Assembly: GCA_003222245.1 (NCBI GenBank)
Contig: QHVH01000017.1
Location: 17,168 to 81,167, forward strand
Length of the DNA: 64,000 nucleotides
From: Blastocatellia bacterium AA13
GTDB lineage: Bacteria; Acidobacteriota; Blastocatellia; UBA7656
Direction of reading: 5' to 3'
In this document: positions 25,790 through 35,483 of the stretch, one piece after another
How positions within the stretch are numbered: position 1 is the stretch's first letter
Layout of the letters: every line of letters begins with the position of its first letter
The notes under the pieces: model-generated
Database searches by the model: none
What the model was told of the DNA's origin: nothing
Seen by the model: the letters and a program-made list of their open reading frames with translations, nothing else
Made by a program: the position numbers and the translations under genes

Positions 25790-27691
25790 CTACCAGCTAG
25801 CTGAACCCTCCACAATACGCGGTACTCCTGGGGTGTTGTCTCCCGCGAGAATGCTCATCGCAGCGGCTGTTGAAGCGGCGGCAGTCCCCGAAGCTATGCC
25901 ATCCGACAACAGAACACCGTCCGAGAGCAGCACTCCGTCAGATAGAAGGACTCCATCCGACAATAGAACACCGTCCGAAAGCAGAACTCCGCTCGCCAGC
26001 ATAGTGCCATCCGATAACAGAACGCCGTCAGATAGAAGCACCCCATCGGACAGAAGCACGCCGTCCGATAAAAGAACTCCGTTCGAGACTACGACTCCGT
26101 CTGTGAGTAGCGAGCCGGCGCTGTAGACTCCCTGATACTTCGTTATCAACGCCGCGCCGCTGATGAAATTCCATCGCTGAATGATTCCACCGGACCAACT
26201 GAATGTGGCGCCTCCGATAGTCGTCGATTCAACGGGCGGAGCCCCGCTAAGGAGCGCCGCGCCTACGGGGAGAATGGATAGATTCGTCGTAATCAAGCCG
26301 GCGAGCCGCACTGCGCCTTCGACGTTGAGCTCTCCAGCGCCTTGCTCCAGCGTATTAAACCCGCTCAGCGGCTCGGCTGTGTACTCCAGCACCGCTTTTA
26401 CCAGGTTAGGTGTGAGCCAGGGGTTTCGTTGAATCACAAGCGCGGCGGCGCCGGCAACAGCAGGCGTCGACATGGAAGTGCCGCTCATAAACATCATCTT
26501 GTGAGCGGTCAATGTGCTTACGCCGCCTTCCAACGCAGGGTTGATCGCGAGCAGCGCGTTGTTTGGAGACTCGGCATCCAAAATCTTATTTCCGGGCGCA
26601 ACCAGATCCGGTTTTATCAGGTTGTCGTAGTGCGAAACGCCTGCCTCGTCCGTGTAATAGCCGCGCGTCGGGCCTCTCGAGCTGTAGCTCGCGACGCCGT
26701 CATCCGAACGCGAATCTGTTCCTAGAGTGTTAACCGCGCCTACCGTGATCGCGGAAGGTTCGATCCCCGGCGAATGTATCGCGCCATAGAGTTTATTTTC
26801 GTTGGAGTCTTTCCCGAGATTCCCGGCGGCAACACAGACCACGATTCCCGCATCGATCGCGCGCCTGACGGCGAGGCACAGCGGATCAAAGACATAAGAG
26901 TCGACCGCGGGAGCGCCGAAACTCAGATTTAGTACGCGAATGTTGTAGTCGGCCTTATGGTCGATGCACCAATCTATTCCGGCGATCGCCGCGTCCGTCG
27001 AGCCCTGCCCCGTTGAATCCAATACCCTGACGTTAATGAGATTGGCTCCAGAAGCCACTCCTGTATAGGCGCCGCCCGCAACGTGATTGCCGCCGGCCGC
27101 GATTGAAGCCACGTGAGTGCCGTGACCGTAAGGATCGTCCGTCCTGCCTTCGCCGGTCAGATCTACGCTTGCGCTTATGCGATTCAGAAATGAGTGATGC
27201 CCGGTGAAAATACCCGAGTCCAGCACGGCAATGCCTATCCCTCCTCCATCTATCTGTCCCGTAACCGCGTCTCCCTCCGTTCGCGCCAGGTCCGCCCCGG
27301 TCGTAGTCTCGAGATGGCCTGCCAGATGAGTCTTGCGATCCAAAGACAGGTAGCGCACGTCGGCTCGAGCGGCCAACGGCACGGCCAGCCTCGCTGGGAT
27401 CAGAAGCGACATACCTGAAATATTCTTATAGACCCTGGTGATCTGGCCGCCTCCCTGCCTCACCGCGGTAACGAGCCCGCCCTGCGCCGTCCGCGGCGAC
27501 TGAAGAATCACGGGAACGAGAGCATTAGGCTTGCTCTTCGCCATTGACTCGAGATCAGGAGAGACCTTACGTGTCGGAGACGCTGCCTGCACCGAGGGGA
27601 CGAGCCGCTCAAAGTGAGGGAGCGAGCTCAACAGGGGAAGGACAACCATGTAAGCGACAAGCAATCTTGCCGCGGTATTCCTTGTTCTCAT
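25790..27691 (-). CDS. Secreted subtilase (S8) with hexapeptide-repeat tail
   Basis: A 633-residue subtilisin-family serine protease. Signal peptide about 1-37, propeptide-like region to about 125, then the peptidase: Asp158 (AVLDSGI), His190 (YGHGTHVAS), Asn291 oxyanion (AAGN) and Ser406 (SGTSMSTP). All catalytic residues are present. After the catalytic domain, residues 526-597 consist of twelve six-residue units of consensus GVLLSD, then a 36-residue tail. No cell-wall anchor is recognised. Start ATG at 27691 has AAGGA 8 bases upstream. The repeat tail is unlike common protease appendages and is discussed as a finding. Confidence 0.93.
   Translation of the reverse strand: MRTRNTAARLLVAYMVVLPLLSSLPHFERLVPSVQAASPTRKVSPDLESMAKSKPNALVPVILQSPRTAQGGLVTAVRQGGGQITRVYKNISGMSLLIPARLAVPLAARADVRYLSLDRKTHLAGHLETTTGADLARTEGDAVTGQIDGGGIGIAVLDSGIFTGHHSFLNRISASVDLTGEGRTDDPYGHGTHVASIAAGGNHVAGGAYTGVASGANLINVRVLDSTGQGSTDAAIAGIDWCIDHKADYNIRVLNLSFGAPAVDSYVFDPLCLAVRRAIDAGIVVCVAAGNLGKDSNENKLYGAIHSPGIEPSAITVGAVNTLGTDSRSDDGVASYSSRGPTRGYYTDEAGVSHYDNLIKPDLVAPGNKILDAESPNNALLAINPALEGGVSTLTAHKMMFMSGTSMSTPAVAGAAALVIQRNPWLTPNLVKAVLEYTAEPLSGFNTLEQGAGELNVEGAVRLAGLITTNLSILPVGAALLSGAPPVESTTIGGATFSWSGGIIQRWNFISGAALITKYQGVYSAGSLLTDGVVVSNGVLLSDGVLLSDGVLLSDGVLLSDGTMLASGVLLSDGVLLSDGVLLSDGVLLSDGVLLSDGIASGTAAASTAAAMSILAGDNTPGVPRIVEGSASW
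25901..26116 (-). repeat. 18-bp coding repeat, 12 units (GVLLSD hexapeptides)
   Basis: Twelve successive units of 18 bp encode six-residue repeats, mostly GVLLSD, with variants GSLLTD, GVVVSN and GTMLAS. Codon choice differs from unit to unit, so the amino-acid pattern is conserved rather than the DNA, which points to selection on protein structure. Confidence 0.85.
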
Positions 27692-28532
27692 CTAATTTTC
27701 CTTTTCAAACCGGACTTCCTTGCGCGATGGCGGACCGATCCACGTCTTCAGATGAAGCGCAATGGTCCTGGTGACGGTGTGCTCCTGAGCGAGCTATCTA
27801 ACGAAAGAACAACTTAAGATGGGCCTCATAAGCCCTAGAACTTCCTGAGAAATGCTCAAAAATTAATGAGCGAGTTGGCAATCTGAAAAGATCTCATTGT
27901 CGGAAAACTCGACCTCATACTACAACACCTGTGCCATCTGCGAGTTTGAACGGTCCGAACGCCCTTCGCGCGGAGAGACGAGGAGAGATTGCCGGTTGAA
28001 CAATTGACCGCTGCCAAGGGGCTTAATGCATACTCACGAAAGAGCTTTAACATGCTCGTTCGCTAATTCGAACAGATGGTCCGAGCGCCGGCTGAGTCGG
28101 CTAAGTGATATCGGTCGAGACGACGCAGCCCTGTCGGTCAAAGACGAATTTCGGTCAAATAGATCAAATCAATTCGATGACTAGATGTCACAATAATCAT
28201 TGATTGCGGAGAATGTCCGCAGGGTGATTCGACTCACTGATGTGAACCGCTACACTGGGCCTGAAAAATAAGTATTACCATATACGCTCAATGAGAAAGC
28301 GAAGTCACCTTCGCTGAGGAAGGCGATTTCTGCCTCTGGCTTCGCTCGGAATACCGATCGCAGCCGGTCTGTGTTTGACCCGCTGTTTGACTCACAATAG
28401 AATCGTTCGACGATAAAGGTCCGGGTTTTCTCGAGGCGCTATGAATCACATCCTGCAGCCGCGCGGTCGTGGCACACCACACAAACGAGTGGTGGAGAGA
28501 AATCATAAGGATCGGCCGGCGAGGAGACGCAG
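27692..28532. other. Divergent intergenic region
   Basis: About 840 bp between the subtilase gene (minus) and the FAD oxidoreductase gene (plus). No protein-like frame, RNA gene or clear repeat was seen; it should hold both promoters. Confidence 0.5.
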
Positions 28533-29690
28533 GTGAAGCAAACCGCTGACGTTGTCATTATCGGCGGGGGATGTATGGGCGCCAGCACTGCCTTTCATCT
28601 CTCAAAGCTGGGCGTGACCGACGTAGTCCTGTTGGAGCGGGACACGATGCTTGGAACCGGCTCAACCGGCCGAAATGCGGGAGGCGTCCGGCATCAATTC
28701 TCCAGCGAAGCCAATGTCAGATTTTCAATTGAATCGATAGCGTTCTTCGAGCGCTTCGAGGAAGAAGTCGGCTCGCCCATCGACCTCCATCAGGATGGAT
28801 ACCTCTTCCTTCTCTCAACCGAGGATGACAGGCATGCATTTCACACGAACGTTGAAATGCAGAAGCGCCTGGGCGTAGAGGTAGATGAGTTGTCGCCGGC
28901 CGAAGCGGCCCGGCTCGCGCCGGGCTTGAACGTTGACGGAATTCTGGGGGCGACCTTTTGCGCCAGGGATGGTATCGCGGATCCAAACGGCGTAACGATG
29001 GGATTCGCAAAATTCGCTCAGGCGGCTGGAGTAGAAATCATCCGTGAGGCTGAAGTCACCGGCATTAAGGTAGAATCGGGCAGCGTCGTCGCGGTTCAAA
29101 CGACTCGTGGAGAGATATTGACACACTGTGTGGTAAACGCGGCCGGACCATACGCGCGCAACATCGGCGCAATGGCCGGACTCAATATTCCGGTGCTTCC
29201 CTATCGCCGCCACATCTTCATAACGCAGCCGATCGCGCCTCCCCTGGCGCCCGCATCGCGAATAATGGTCATAGAATTCGAGACTACGTTCTATTTTCAT
29301 CGAGAGGGCTCCGGAATTCTGTTTGGAATGGGCGATCGAGACGAAGGGCCGACTTTCGACACGAGCGTGAGCTGGGAATTTCTCGAGCGGTTGACTCCGT
29401 TTGCTTCCAGGCGGCTGCCGGCGCTGGGCGACTCCGCCATCGCGCACGCGTGGGCTGGTTTGTACGAGATGACTCCCGACGGCATGCCGATCATCGGCGC
29501 CGCTCCCTCGCTTCGCGGATTCTATATGATCAATGGATTCAGCGGGCACGGATTCCAGCATTGCCCGGCAGCCGGTAGAATGCTCGCGAACATGATCGTC
29601 GGAACCGGTGAAGCCGATCCGGATGCGCCTTGCTTCTCATTAGAACGGTTCACCGATCCTTCGCATCGGGGAGAACGAAACGTCGTATAG
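28533..29690 (+). CDS. FAD-dependent oxidoreductase, DAO / sarcosine-oxidase-beta-like
   Basis: A 385-residue flavoprotein of the D-amino-acid-oxidase fold. The N-terminal dinucleotide motif VVIIGGGCMGASTAFHLSK and LLERD bind FAD; GSTGRNAGGVRHQF is typical of sarcosine oxidase subunit beta and related glycine-betaine-pathway dehydrogenases. The C-terminal MTPDGMPIIGAAP and NGFSGHGFQHCPAAG blocks complete the FAD site. Likely oxidises a secondary or D-amino acid; the substrate is not determinable. Start is GTG at 28533 with GAGGAG 6 bases upstream. rlmB follows 39 bp later on the same strand, so co-transcription is likely. Confidence 0.88.
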   Translation: MKQTADVVIIGGGCMGASTAFHLSKLGVTDVVLLERDTMLGTGSTGRNAGGVRHQFSSEANVRFSIESIAFFERFEEEVGSPIDLHQDGYLFLLSTEDDRHAFHTNVEMQKRLGVEVDELSPAEAARLAPGLNVDGILGATFCARDGIADPNGVTMGFAKFAQAAGVEIIREAEVTGIKVESGSVVAVQTTRGEILTHCVVNAAGPYARNIGAMAGLNIPVLPYRRHIFITQPIAPPLAPASRIMVIEFETTFYFHREGSGILFGMGDRDEGPTFDTSVSWEFLERLTPFASRRLPALGDSAIAHAWAGLYEMTPDGMPIIGAAPSLRGFYMINGFSGHGFQHCPAAGRMLANMIVGTGEADPDAPCFSLERFTDPSHRGERNVV

Positions 29691-29729
29691 CGGCGTCGTG
29701 AGAGGCCTCGCCGCGGAGTTTGAAGAACT

Positions 29730-30470
29730 ATGCCGAATGCCTACGGGCTCCTGCCGGTCCTCGAAGCGCTGCGTTCCGGTTCGCGGCGAATTGAGCGAAT
29801 AATCATCGCGGAAGGGGCCAAACACGAGAGACTCAGGGAACTGTTCGACGCGGCCAGGCGCGCCGGAGTTCCCGTGCGGAGAGAACCCAGGGCGGCCCTC
29901 GATCGCGTCACCGGCAATGCAAATCATCAAGGCGTAGTCGCGGTGATTGCCGGCGCGACTTATGCCGATGAACGCGACATCCTCGACAGTGTGAGCTCGC
30001 GGACTCTGCTTGTGGTGCTCGATGGAATTGAAGATCCGCATAATCTCGGAGCGATCATACGCACGGCCGAATGCGCCGGCGCGAACGCGGTAGTAATACC
30101 GGAGCGGCGCGCCGCTCACGTGACAGAGACTGTCTCAAAGACGTCAGCGGGAGCCGTCGAATACCTTCCGATCGCGAAGGTGACGAACCTTGCTTCTTTT
30201 ATAGATTCTCTTAAGCAGAAAAACGTCTGGGTGGTCGGCGTCGATCAGTCGGCCGGCATGCCTTATACAGAGTTTGACTATTCCGGCGCGCTCGCGCTGG
30301 TACTGGGAGGCGAGGGCAAGGGCTTGCATCGTCTGGTCAGGGAGCGATGTGACGCCGTCGTAAGCATACCGATGGCCGGCCGAATTGAATCGTTGAATGT
30401 TTCGGTTGCAACAGGAATCGTGTTATTCGAAGCGATCAGGCAACGGAACGCGCGCGATGACGTGAAGTGA
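29730..30470 (+). CDS. rlmB: 23S rRNA (guanosine-2'-O-)-methyltransferase RlmB / TrmH family
   Basis: A 246-residue SpoU-family methyltransferase with the trefoil-knot SAM site. Residues 1-75 are the RNA-binding substrate domain (NAYGLLPVLEAL). The three SpoU motifs are clear: DPHNLGAIIRTAECAGA (motif 1), LVLGGEGKGLHRLV (motif 2) and IPMAGRIESLNVSVATGIV (motif 3). The family 2'-O-methylates a guanosine of 23S rRNA; RlmB and close TrmH relatives cannot be separated with full certainty by eye. It follows the FAD oxidoreductase gene and converges on the CopD-like gene. Confidence 0.9.
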   Translation: MPNAYGLLPVLEALRSGSRRIERIIIAEGAKHERLRELFDAARRAGVPVRREPRAALDRVTGNANHQGVVAVIAGATYADERDILDSVSSRTLLVVLDGIEDPHNLGAIIRTAECAGANAVVIPERRAAHVTETVSKTSAGAVEYLPIAKVTNLASFIDSLKQKNVWVVGVDQSAGMPYTEFDYSGALALVLGGEGKGLHRLVRERCDAVVSIPMAGRIESLNVSVATGIVLFEAIRQRNARDDVK

Positions 30471-30489
30471 TCCGGTCACCTGCCCCGGT

Positions 30490-30987
30490 TCAACCCCGAA
30501 CCAGCCGCACGGAAAAATACAAGACGAACAACGCCATTATCAGAGCGATGCTCGCCGCCATCGTACCGGCCCGGTTTCCCGGCGCCGAATCACGCGAGCC
30601 CTCGAACTTACGCGCTGCTTGAACGCTGGTCACATCGTGGAACAACATCAGGATTAGCATCACTACGACAAAAGCGACCTTCCAGGGCAGCCAGGTTGCA
30701 ATGAATCTGTCTACCTTATGCGGATCGAAGATCTCGCCGCTGATGATTTGGTGAAGATCGATCGGAGTCAGGCGCAGGAGCAGATTTCCAAATCCAGTGA
30801 GCACTCCAATCGCCGCCGCCGACCAGGCCACCGGCCTGAACCTCCTGCCGAAGCTCCGGAGAATTCGTTGCCGCTCTTCTTTGTCGTGCCCGACGGCGAA
30901 CGGCACTACTATCGCGGCAGTATAGATCAAACCACCGATCCAAACGGCGGCCATCAAAATGTGGATGAAAACACAGAGCTGATACAT
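30490..30987 (-). CDS. CopD-like / DUF4149-like four-helix membrane protein
   Basis: A 165-residue integral membrane protein with four predicted spans. The first, LCVFIHILMAAVWIGGLIYT, has the HxxxxxxWIGG pattern of CopD and related haem- or copper-associated membrane proteins. A conserved HK and an HD pair follow (DPHKVDRFI; LFHDVTS). Function within this broad superfamily is unknown; copper transport is only one possibility. A TTG directly precedes the ATG at 30987 in frame; ATG is chosen. It lies 36 bp downstream of an MFS transporter gene on the same strand. Confidence 0.75.
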   Translation of the reverse strand: MYQLCVFIHILMAAVWIGGLIYTAAIVVPFAVGHDKEERQRILRSFGRRFRPVAWSAAAIGVLTGFGNLLLRLTPIDLHQIISGEIFDPHKVDRFIATWLPWKVAFVVVMLILMLFHDVTSVQAARKFEGSRDSAPGNRAGTMAASIALIMALFVLYFSVRLVRG

Positions 30988-31023
30988 CAATTTTTCGTCG
31001 ACTTGCGCAGGATTTTGCTCAAC

Positions 31024-32268
31024 TCAGTCGCCTTCGCTGGCCGCGGTGCGAGCCATTTCGCGAACCGAGCCGATGGACAGCGAAACTACGAAAGCGACCA
31101 CCATTATTACTCCACCAGTCCAAAACGGAGTTCGCCCATAAGGATAAGCATAGCTTGCTGAAATCCGCGCCATCGCATCGTCGCGACTGAGAAGCCATCC
31201 TCCGAGAATCGGCCCGACGATTCTGGCAAGGCTCGATACCGACTGAGTCACTCCGAAAATGCGGCCCTGCCATTGAGGTCCCACGCATTTTGAAGCCAGG
31301 GCGCTCAGAGTCGGTGTAGACAGGCTATTACCAATTGCCATCCCGGTGCTCGCCGCCATCAAAATAAACACGGTGGAGCTCATCGGCAATGCAAACAGAC
31401 TCAGGGCAAGAAAAACGGTGCCCAGCACGGCCAATCGCTTGTCCCCAGCGACTCGCACCAGACGCCCGAGCAATCCTCCTTGAATTACTGCTCCAAGTAC
31501 ACCCAGGTAAGCGAAAATATATCCGTTGTGAGTCGCGTCCAACTGAAACCGGTGCGATGAAAAAAGCGTGTAGATGGCAGTCAGCAGGGCGAAGGCTACG
31601 GTAGCGAAGAACGTTGTAGCCAGAACAGCAGTCAGTTGCCAGCTTCCCTGCTCTTCAAAGAGCCTCGTTATCGACGGCCGCGTTGAAACATCACTGCGAT
31701 GCTCGGCCGACAGGCTTTCAGGAAGGCGAAAATAAAGAGCTATAGCATTGGCCGCCGCCAGTCCCGCCGCAAGGAAGAATGGAGCTTCGGGCGAGAAGCG
31801 GCTCATCAATCCGCCGAGGGCGGGGCCGATTATGAAGCCCAGTCCGAAGGCCGCCCCCAACAGCCCCATCCGTTTCGAGCGATCTTCAGGAGACGTAATA
31901 TCGGCTATATAGGCTTGCGCAGTCGAAATATTTCCCCCGCTTACGCCGTCGATAATCCGGGCCAGAAACAGAAGCCAGAGCGTATGCGCCAATCCCATCA
32001 GCAGAAAGCCCAGCGAGGTTCCGATGATGCTGAACAGGAGCACCGGCCGCCTGCCGACCCGGTCCGATAAGTGCCCGAGAACAGGCGAGAAGATGAAAGT
32101 CATCGCCGAGTAAACGCCGAGCAGCATCCCTATGACAGCCGCGGATGCGCCAAAGCGCTCGGCGTAGAGCGGCAGCACCGGAATGACAATGCCGAACCCG
32201 ATGAGGTCGACAAGCACGGTGACGAAGATTATCGCGAGCGGTGAGCGTTCGTTTGCTTTAGGCGCCAC
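31024..32268 (-). CDS. MFS transporter, TetA-like drug/proton antiporter group
   Basis: A 414-residue major-facilitator transporter with 12 predicted spans. DLIGFGIVIPVLPLYAERFGAS is the classical start of the TetA/multidrug DHA1 group, and GHLSDRVGRRPVLL is the conserved loop 2-3 motif. LGAAFGLGFIIGPALGG is antiporter motif C, which argues for proton-coupled export. The substrate is unknown and tetracycline resistance should not be assumed. Start is GTG at 32268 preceded by AAGGA with 7-base spacing. Followed by the CopD-like gene. Confidence 0.88.
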   Translation of the reverse strand: MAPKANERSPLAIIFVTVLVDLIGFGIVIPVLPLYAERFGASAAVIGMLLGVYSAMTFIFSPVLGHLSDRVGRRPVLLFSIIGTSLGFLLMGLAHTLWLLFLARIIDGVSGGNISTAQAYIADITSPEDRSKRMGLLGAAFGLGFIIGPALGGLMSRFSPEAPFFLAAGLAAANAIALYFRLPESLSAEHRSDVSTRPSITRLFEEQGSWQLTAVLATTFFATVAFALLTAIYTLFSSHRFQLDATHNGYIFAYLGVLGAVIQGGLLGRLVRVAGDKRLAVLGTVFLALSLFALPMSSTVFILMAASTGMAIGNSLSTPTLSALASKCVGPQWQGRIFGVTQSVSSLARIVGPILGGWLLSRDDAMARISASYAYPYGRTPFWTGGVIMVVAFVVSLSIGSVREMARTAASEGD

Positions 32269-32538
32269 TTATGTTCCTTCAGGTTTGTAATCGGAGCCGA
32301 CGGACGACCAATCCAAGAATCGCCGCTCTAGTTTAGCAATTCCGTTTTGGTTAGCAAGCACACAATCAGTGATTCGACCTGGTCGATCACGTTTATTAGA
32401 AGAAGGCCTCTATCATGAAAGCAATAGACCTTGGGCTACTGTCTGTAGACCTGGGCTGCTTGCCGCTGATTAATCAATTCCATATAATAGGCCAAATTTG
32501 GGAGCCGCCGCGCTGCTGCGATCAATTAGCGACCGCCT

Positions 32539-33042
32539 ATGAAGAAAAGAGAGAGCAAGAAGAACCAGGTTGCGACCCTGCTAGACAAGGCCGAAAGGAA
32601 GCTTTCAATTTCGAGTGATGGCGAACTGATACTGGAAGAATACAAGCACCTCATAGCCGAGCGTCGATTCATAATGACTCGATACATGCAGTTTTTAATC
32701 TTCTATCCAATCATTGTCGGCTACTCATTCAAAGAATTGCTATCAGCCGAGTCAATACGAACCGCTCTGCTAATCATGTTGTTTATCTTTTTGGTCAACT
32801 CAGTCTGCGTATACGGCGCAACGCGGTTCAGAAGCATGGCCTATCATGCTTTGGATCGGGAAGTATTGCTGGCCGACAAACTGGGAATGCAACGCCCGCA
32901 TCCGAAGTGGGGATACCGCGCCGGTATGTACAGCTTTATCGTGTGCTATGGCTTAACGATTTTGATAATCCTGGGACGAATCTTCAACTACCTCGATGCC
33001 CCAAAAGCGCTGGTCGTTCAACGCGGCATACTATCACCATAG
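32539..33042 (+). CDS. Hypothetical membrane protein, three predicted spans
   Basis: A 167-residue protein that I cannot place in a family. A charged Lys/Glu-rich N-terminus of about 45 residues precedes LIAERRFIMTRYMQFLIFYPIIVGYSF (first span), a hydrophobic pair near 75-95 and a third span near 130-150 (MYSFIVCYGLTILIILGRIF). The layout, a basic amphipathic helix followed by spans, is typical of small inner-membrane proteins. It stands alone between two minus-strand genes. ATG at 32539 is the only reasonable start. Confidence 0.65.
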   Translation: MKKRESKKNQVATLLDKAERKLSISSDGELILEEYKHLIAERRFIMTRYMQFLIFYPIIVGYSFKELLSAESIRTALLIMLFIFLVNSVCVYGATRFRSMAYHALDREVLLADKLGMQRPHPKWGYRAGMYSFIVCYGLTILIILGRIFNYLDAPKALVVQRGILSP

Positions 33043-33211
33043 GCCGAGGAGAATTGCTTGCCAGTTTCTTCTCAAGTTTGCGTAGCGGCAAAGACTGTAA
33101 CTAACTCTCTTACGACATTCGAGAGATTCTCCTCATATATCACGCTTTACTTGGCGGCCCGACAGACCAAAACGCCGTGCTGAGAGCGAACGCTCTACGA
33201 GGTCAGCAAGC

Positions 33212-34483
33212 TCAGGCAATTCGAAACGCGCTTCGCAGCAGATCTCGCTTGAGATTTACGTAGCTTTGCTCGCCTATGACTGCTTTTAGCAGTACGCAGC
33301 GCACTCCGTGATGATACTTAGCGAGGAATATTGTAGCGTCACTGAACACGTGACCAAGGAAAGTTCCGTGATAACATCGCGTCACCATTCGTGAAGCGCG
33401 TTCGAGTTCCGTTCCCAGCTCTTTTCTCCAGCGCTTCTCGTACCTACGGGTTACATCGCCATAGTCTGTTGCGGAGGTCACATCAGAGTCGCTACGCGGC
33501 ATCGCATCAGCCGAACCCTGTTGACCAGTCTCAGACGGACAAACGGGAGTTTTCTCTCCCGTGAAGGACTCGGAGAGCAATTCGGCCGACTTGAGAGCGT
33601 AGAATATCCCTTCGCCGGTAATTGGATCGACAAAGCCCGCTGCATCTCCGACCAGCGCCCAGCGGTCGCCGGAAGCCTTCAGGCTTCGCCAACTCTTCGT
33701 ATTCAGGACAGGAATCTTAGCGCCGAAGACCTCGAGCCGCTCTTCATCAGGCATCTTCCCGCCGTAGAAGTCGCTCACATAGCGATTCAACAGCGCCCGC
33801 AAATCGTCAGTAGTCCGTTCACCAAGCCTTGAAGCAATGCCGAAGTTCATTACACCGGGCCGCGGAAATGCCCAGATATAACCGGTCAGATTTTCAGAGA
33901 AACTTACGAAAGCCTCCTGGGGCTTTCCTTGATCATCGGTACAGCCCACTTCATCCGCAACGTTGAATCCAAAGGAGACTGCGAGATCCTCCTTCGGGAA
34001 TATTCCAAGGAGCTTTCTTCTGGCGCCGCTGGCCGCGCCATCGGCGCCAACCAGAAATTTGGCATCGATTGAATCGCCGTCGGCGGTCTTGATTCGCCAA
34101 CCATTCTCTACGCGCACGAAGTCCGATACCGCTTTCTTGACGAAGTTCGCTCCAGCCTCGATTGCCCTGTCCAGGATCATGCCGTTCAGGATCTTTCGCG
34201 AGAAAATTACGAAGGGCTCTTTGACCTTTAGCGTGACTCGACGGCCATATGGCGACACCATCGTGATCCGATTAATAAGCTTCTTGGGATAGCTGCTGCT
34301 TTCGAGAAGAAACGAGAATTCTTTCAACGCTCGGGAAGTGACGCCGCCGCCGCACGGCTTTTCCCATGCCCCCTTTGGATCGAATAGCATAACCTCGCGG
34401 CCTGCGCTCGATAAGAGCGTTGCGAGGTGAGCCCCGGCCGGCCCGGCTCCCACAATGGCAATCTCGGTTGAAACGTCAGGCAC
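33212..34483 (-). CDS. Geranylgeranyl-reductase-family FAD-dependent oxidoreductase
   Basis: A 423-residue flavoprotein of the geranylgeranyl reductase / PHBH-like group. Motifs: IAIVGAGPAGAHLATLLS (FAD ADP part), CGGGVTSRAL (substrate-side block typical of the family), FLVGADGAASGARR and WALVGDAAGFVDPITGEGI (second FAD motif). Such enzymes saturate isoprenoid chains of lipids or quinones, which fits a cell with a MEP pathway, but substrate is not determinable. An unusual Ser/Thr/Asp-rich segment interrupts the C-terminal part around residues 305-335. Start is GTG at 34483, with a poor ribosome site. Confidence 0.87.
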   Translation of the reverse strand: MPDVSTEIAIVGAGPAGAHLATLLSSAGREVMLFDPKGAWEKPCGGGVTSRALKEFSFLLESSSYPKKLINRITMVSPYGRRVTLKVKEPFVIFSRKILNGMILDRAIEAGANFVKKAVSDFVRVENGWRIKTADGDSIDAKFLVGADGAASGARRKLLGIFPKEDLAVSFGFNVADEVGCTDDQGKPQEAFVSFSENLTGYIWAFPRPGVMNFGIASRLGERTTDDLRALLNRYVSDFYGGKMPDEERLEVFGAKIPVLNTKSWRSLKASGDRWALVGDAAGFVDPITGEGIFYALKSAELLSESFTGEKTPVCPSETGQQGSADAMPRSDSDVTSATDYGDVTRRYEKRWRKELGTELERASRMVTRCYHGTFLGHVFSDATIFLAKYHHGVRCVLLKAVIGEQSYVNLKRDLLRSAFRIA

Positions 34484-34589
34484 GATTGGATCAGTCTAGC
34501 GAGTAGTCCGCGATGTGTTCAAGCTGGCTGCACTGTGCAGATGCCTATTGGTTTTCATCCGCGGCGCATTTCGCGGTTGCCGGCCCAAT

Positions 34590-35483
34590 TCAACCGAGCA
34601 TAGATCGAAGCGCGCTTTCCAGGTCGGCGTATCGGAATCGATAACCTGACTCCAGCAATCTACGGGGTTCAACTCTTGCGCTGGACAAGAGCAGCTCGTC
34701 AGCCATTTCACCGAACGCGAGTCGCGCCGCGAAAGCTGGTAATGGAAAGATCGTGGGCCTTGATAGTATCCGCCCAAGGACTCTTGTGAATTCTTCATTC
34801 GTGACGGGATTCGGAGCGACCATATTAATCGCGCCCGTCAAAGACTCAGTCCCTATAGCGTGAATAATCGCTCCAACGACGTCGTCCAGAGCAACCGAGC
34901 TAATAAACTGTTGCCCCGAACCTATTCGTCCGCCTACACCCATCTTAAACGGCGGCATCATCTTCGTGAGCGCGCCTCCGCGTTCGCTGAGGATCATCCC
35001 GAATCGCATCATTGTCACGCGAACGCCCCGCTCCTGCGCCGCACCCGTAGCCGCTTCCCATTCACGACAGACTTCGGCAAGGAACCCCCTACCCTCCGGG
35101 CTTTCTTCGGTAAGTACCTCGTCTCCGCGATCTCCGTAATATCCAATAGCGGATGCACTGACGAGAACCCTGGGCGGCTGTGAAAGATCTGCGAGCGTTT
35201 CGCTCAACAAGCGCGTCCCCTTCACTCTGCTATCGCGGATTCGAGCCTTCTTCTCTCTATTCCATCGGCCGGATGCAATGCTCTCTCCCGCGAGATGAAC
35301 GACCGCTTCTATATGGTCGAGGCCGGACGCATCGAGCTTGTTTGCATCCGGATTCCACTCGATTTCCTCGCGCGACCTCGGCGCACGTCTTACCAGCCGA
35401 ATGATCTCGTGGTGATCGTTGGTGAGTGATTGCGCAACCGCGGCGCCGACCAGACCGCTTGCTCCGCTGATCAGGATTTTCAT
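34590..35483 (-). CDS. TIGR01777-type epimerase (SDR39U1-like)
   Basis: A 297-residue extended short-chain dehydrogenase of the TIGR01777/YfcH/SDR39U1 group. ILISGASGLVGAAVAQSL is the NAD(P)-binding motif, and SASAIGYYGDRGDEVLTEES is the characteristic family block with the active-site Tyr. The C-terminal part (LPAFAARLAFGEMADELLLSSARVEPRRLLESGY) is a diagnostic domain of unknown function. The reaction catalysed by the family is not established. Start: ATG at 35483 with GGAGG 7 bases upstream, preferred over a start at 35510. Lies 107 bp upstream of the flavoprotein gene. Confidence 0.92.
   Translation of the reverse strand: MKILISGASGLVGAAVAQSLTNDHHEIIRLVRRAPRSREEIEWNPDANKLDASGLDHIEAVVHLAGESIASGRWNREKKARIRDSRVKGTRLLSETLADLSQPPRVLVSASAIGYYGDRGDEVLTEESPEGRGFLAEVCREWEAATGAAQERGVRVTMMRFGMILSERGGALTKMMPPFKMGVGGRIGSGQQFISSVALDDVVGAIIHAIGTESLTGAINMVAPNPVTNEEFTRVLGRILSRPTIFPLPAFAARLAFGEMADELLLSSARVEPRRLLESGYRFRYADLESALRSMLG

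Noticed and set aside
25901..26116. Regular 18-bp repeats as non-coding satellite or CRISPR
   Set aside because: They lie in frame within the subtilase and encode a conserved hexapeptide.
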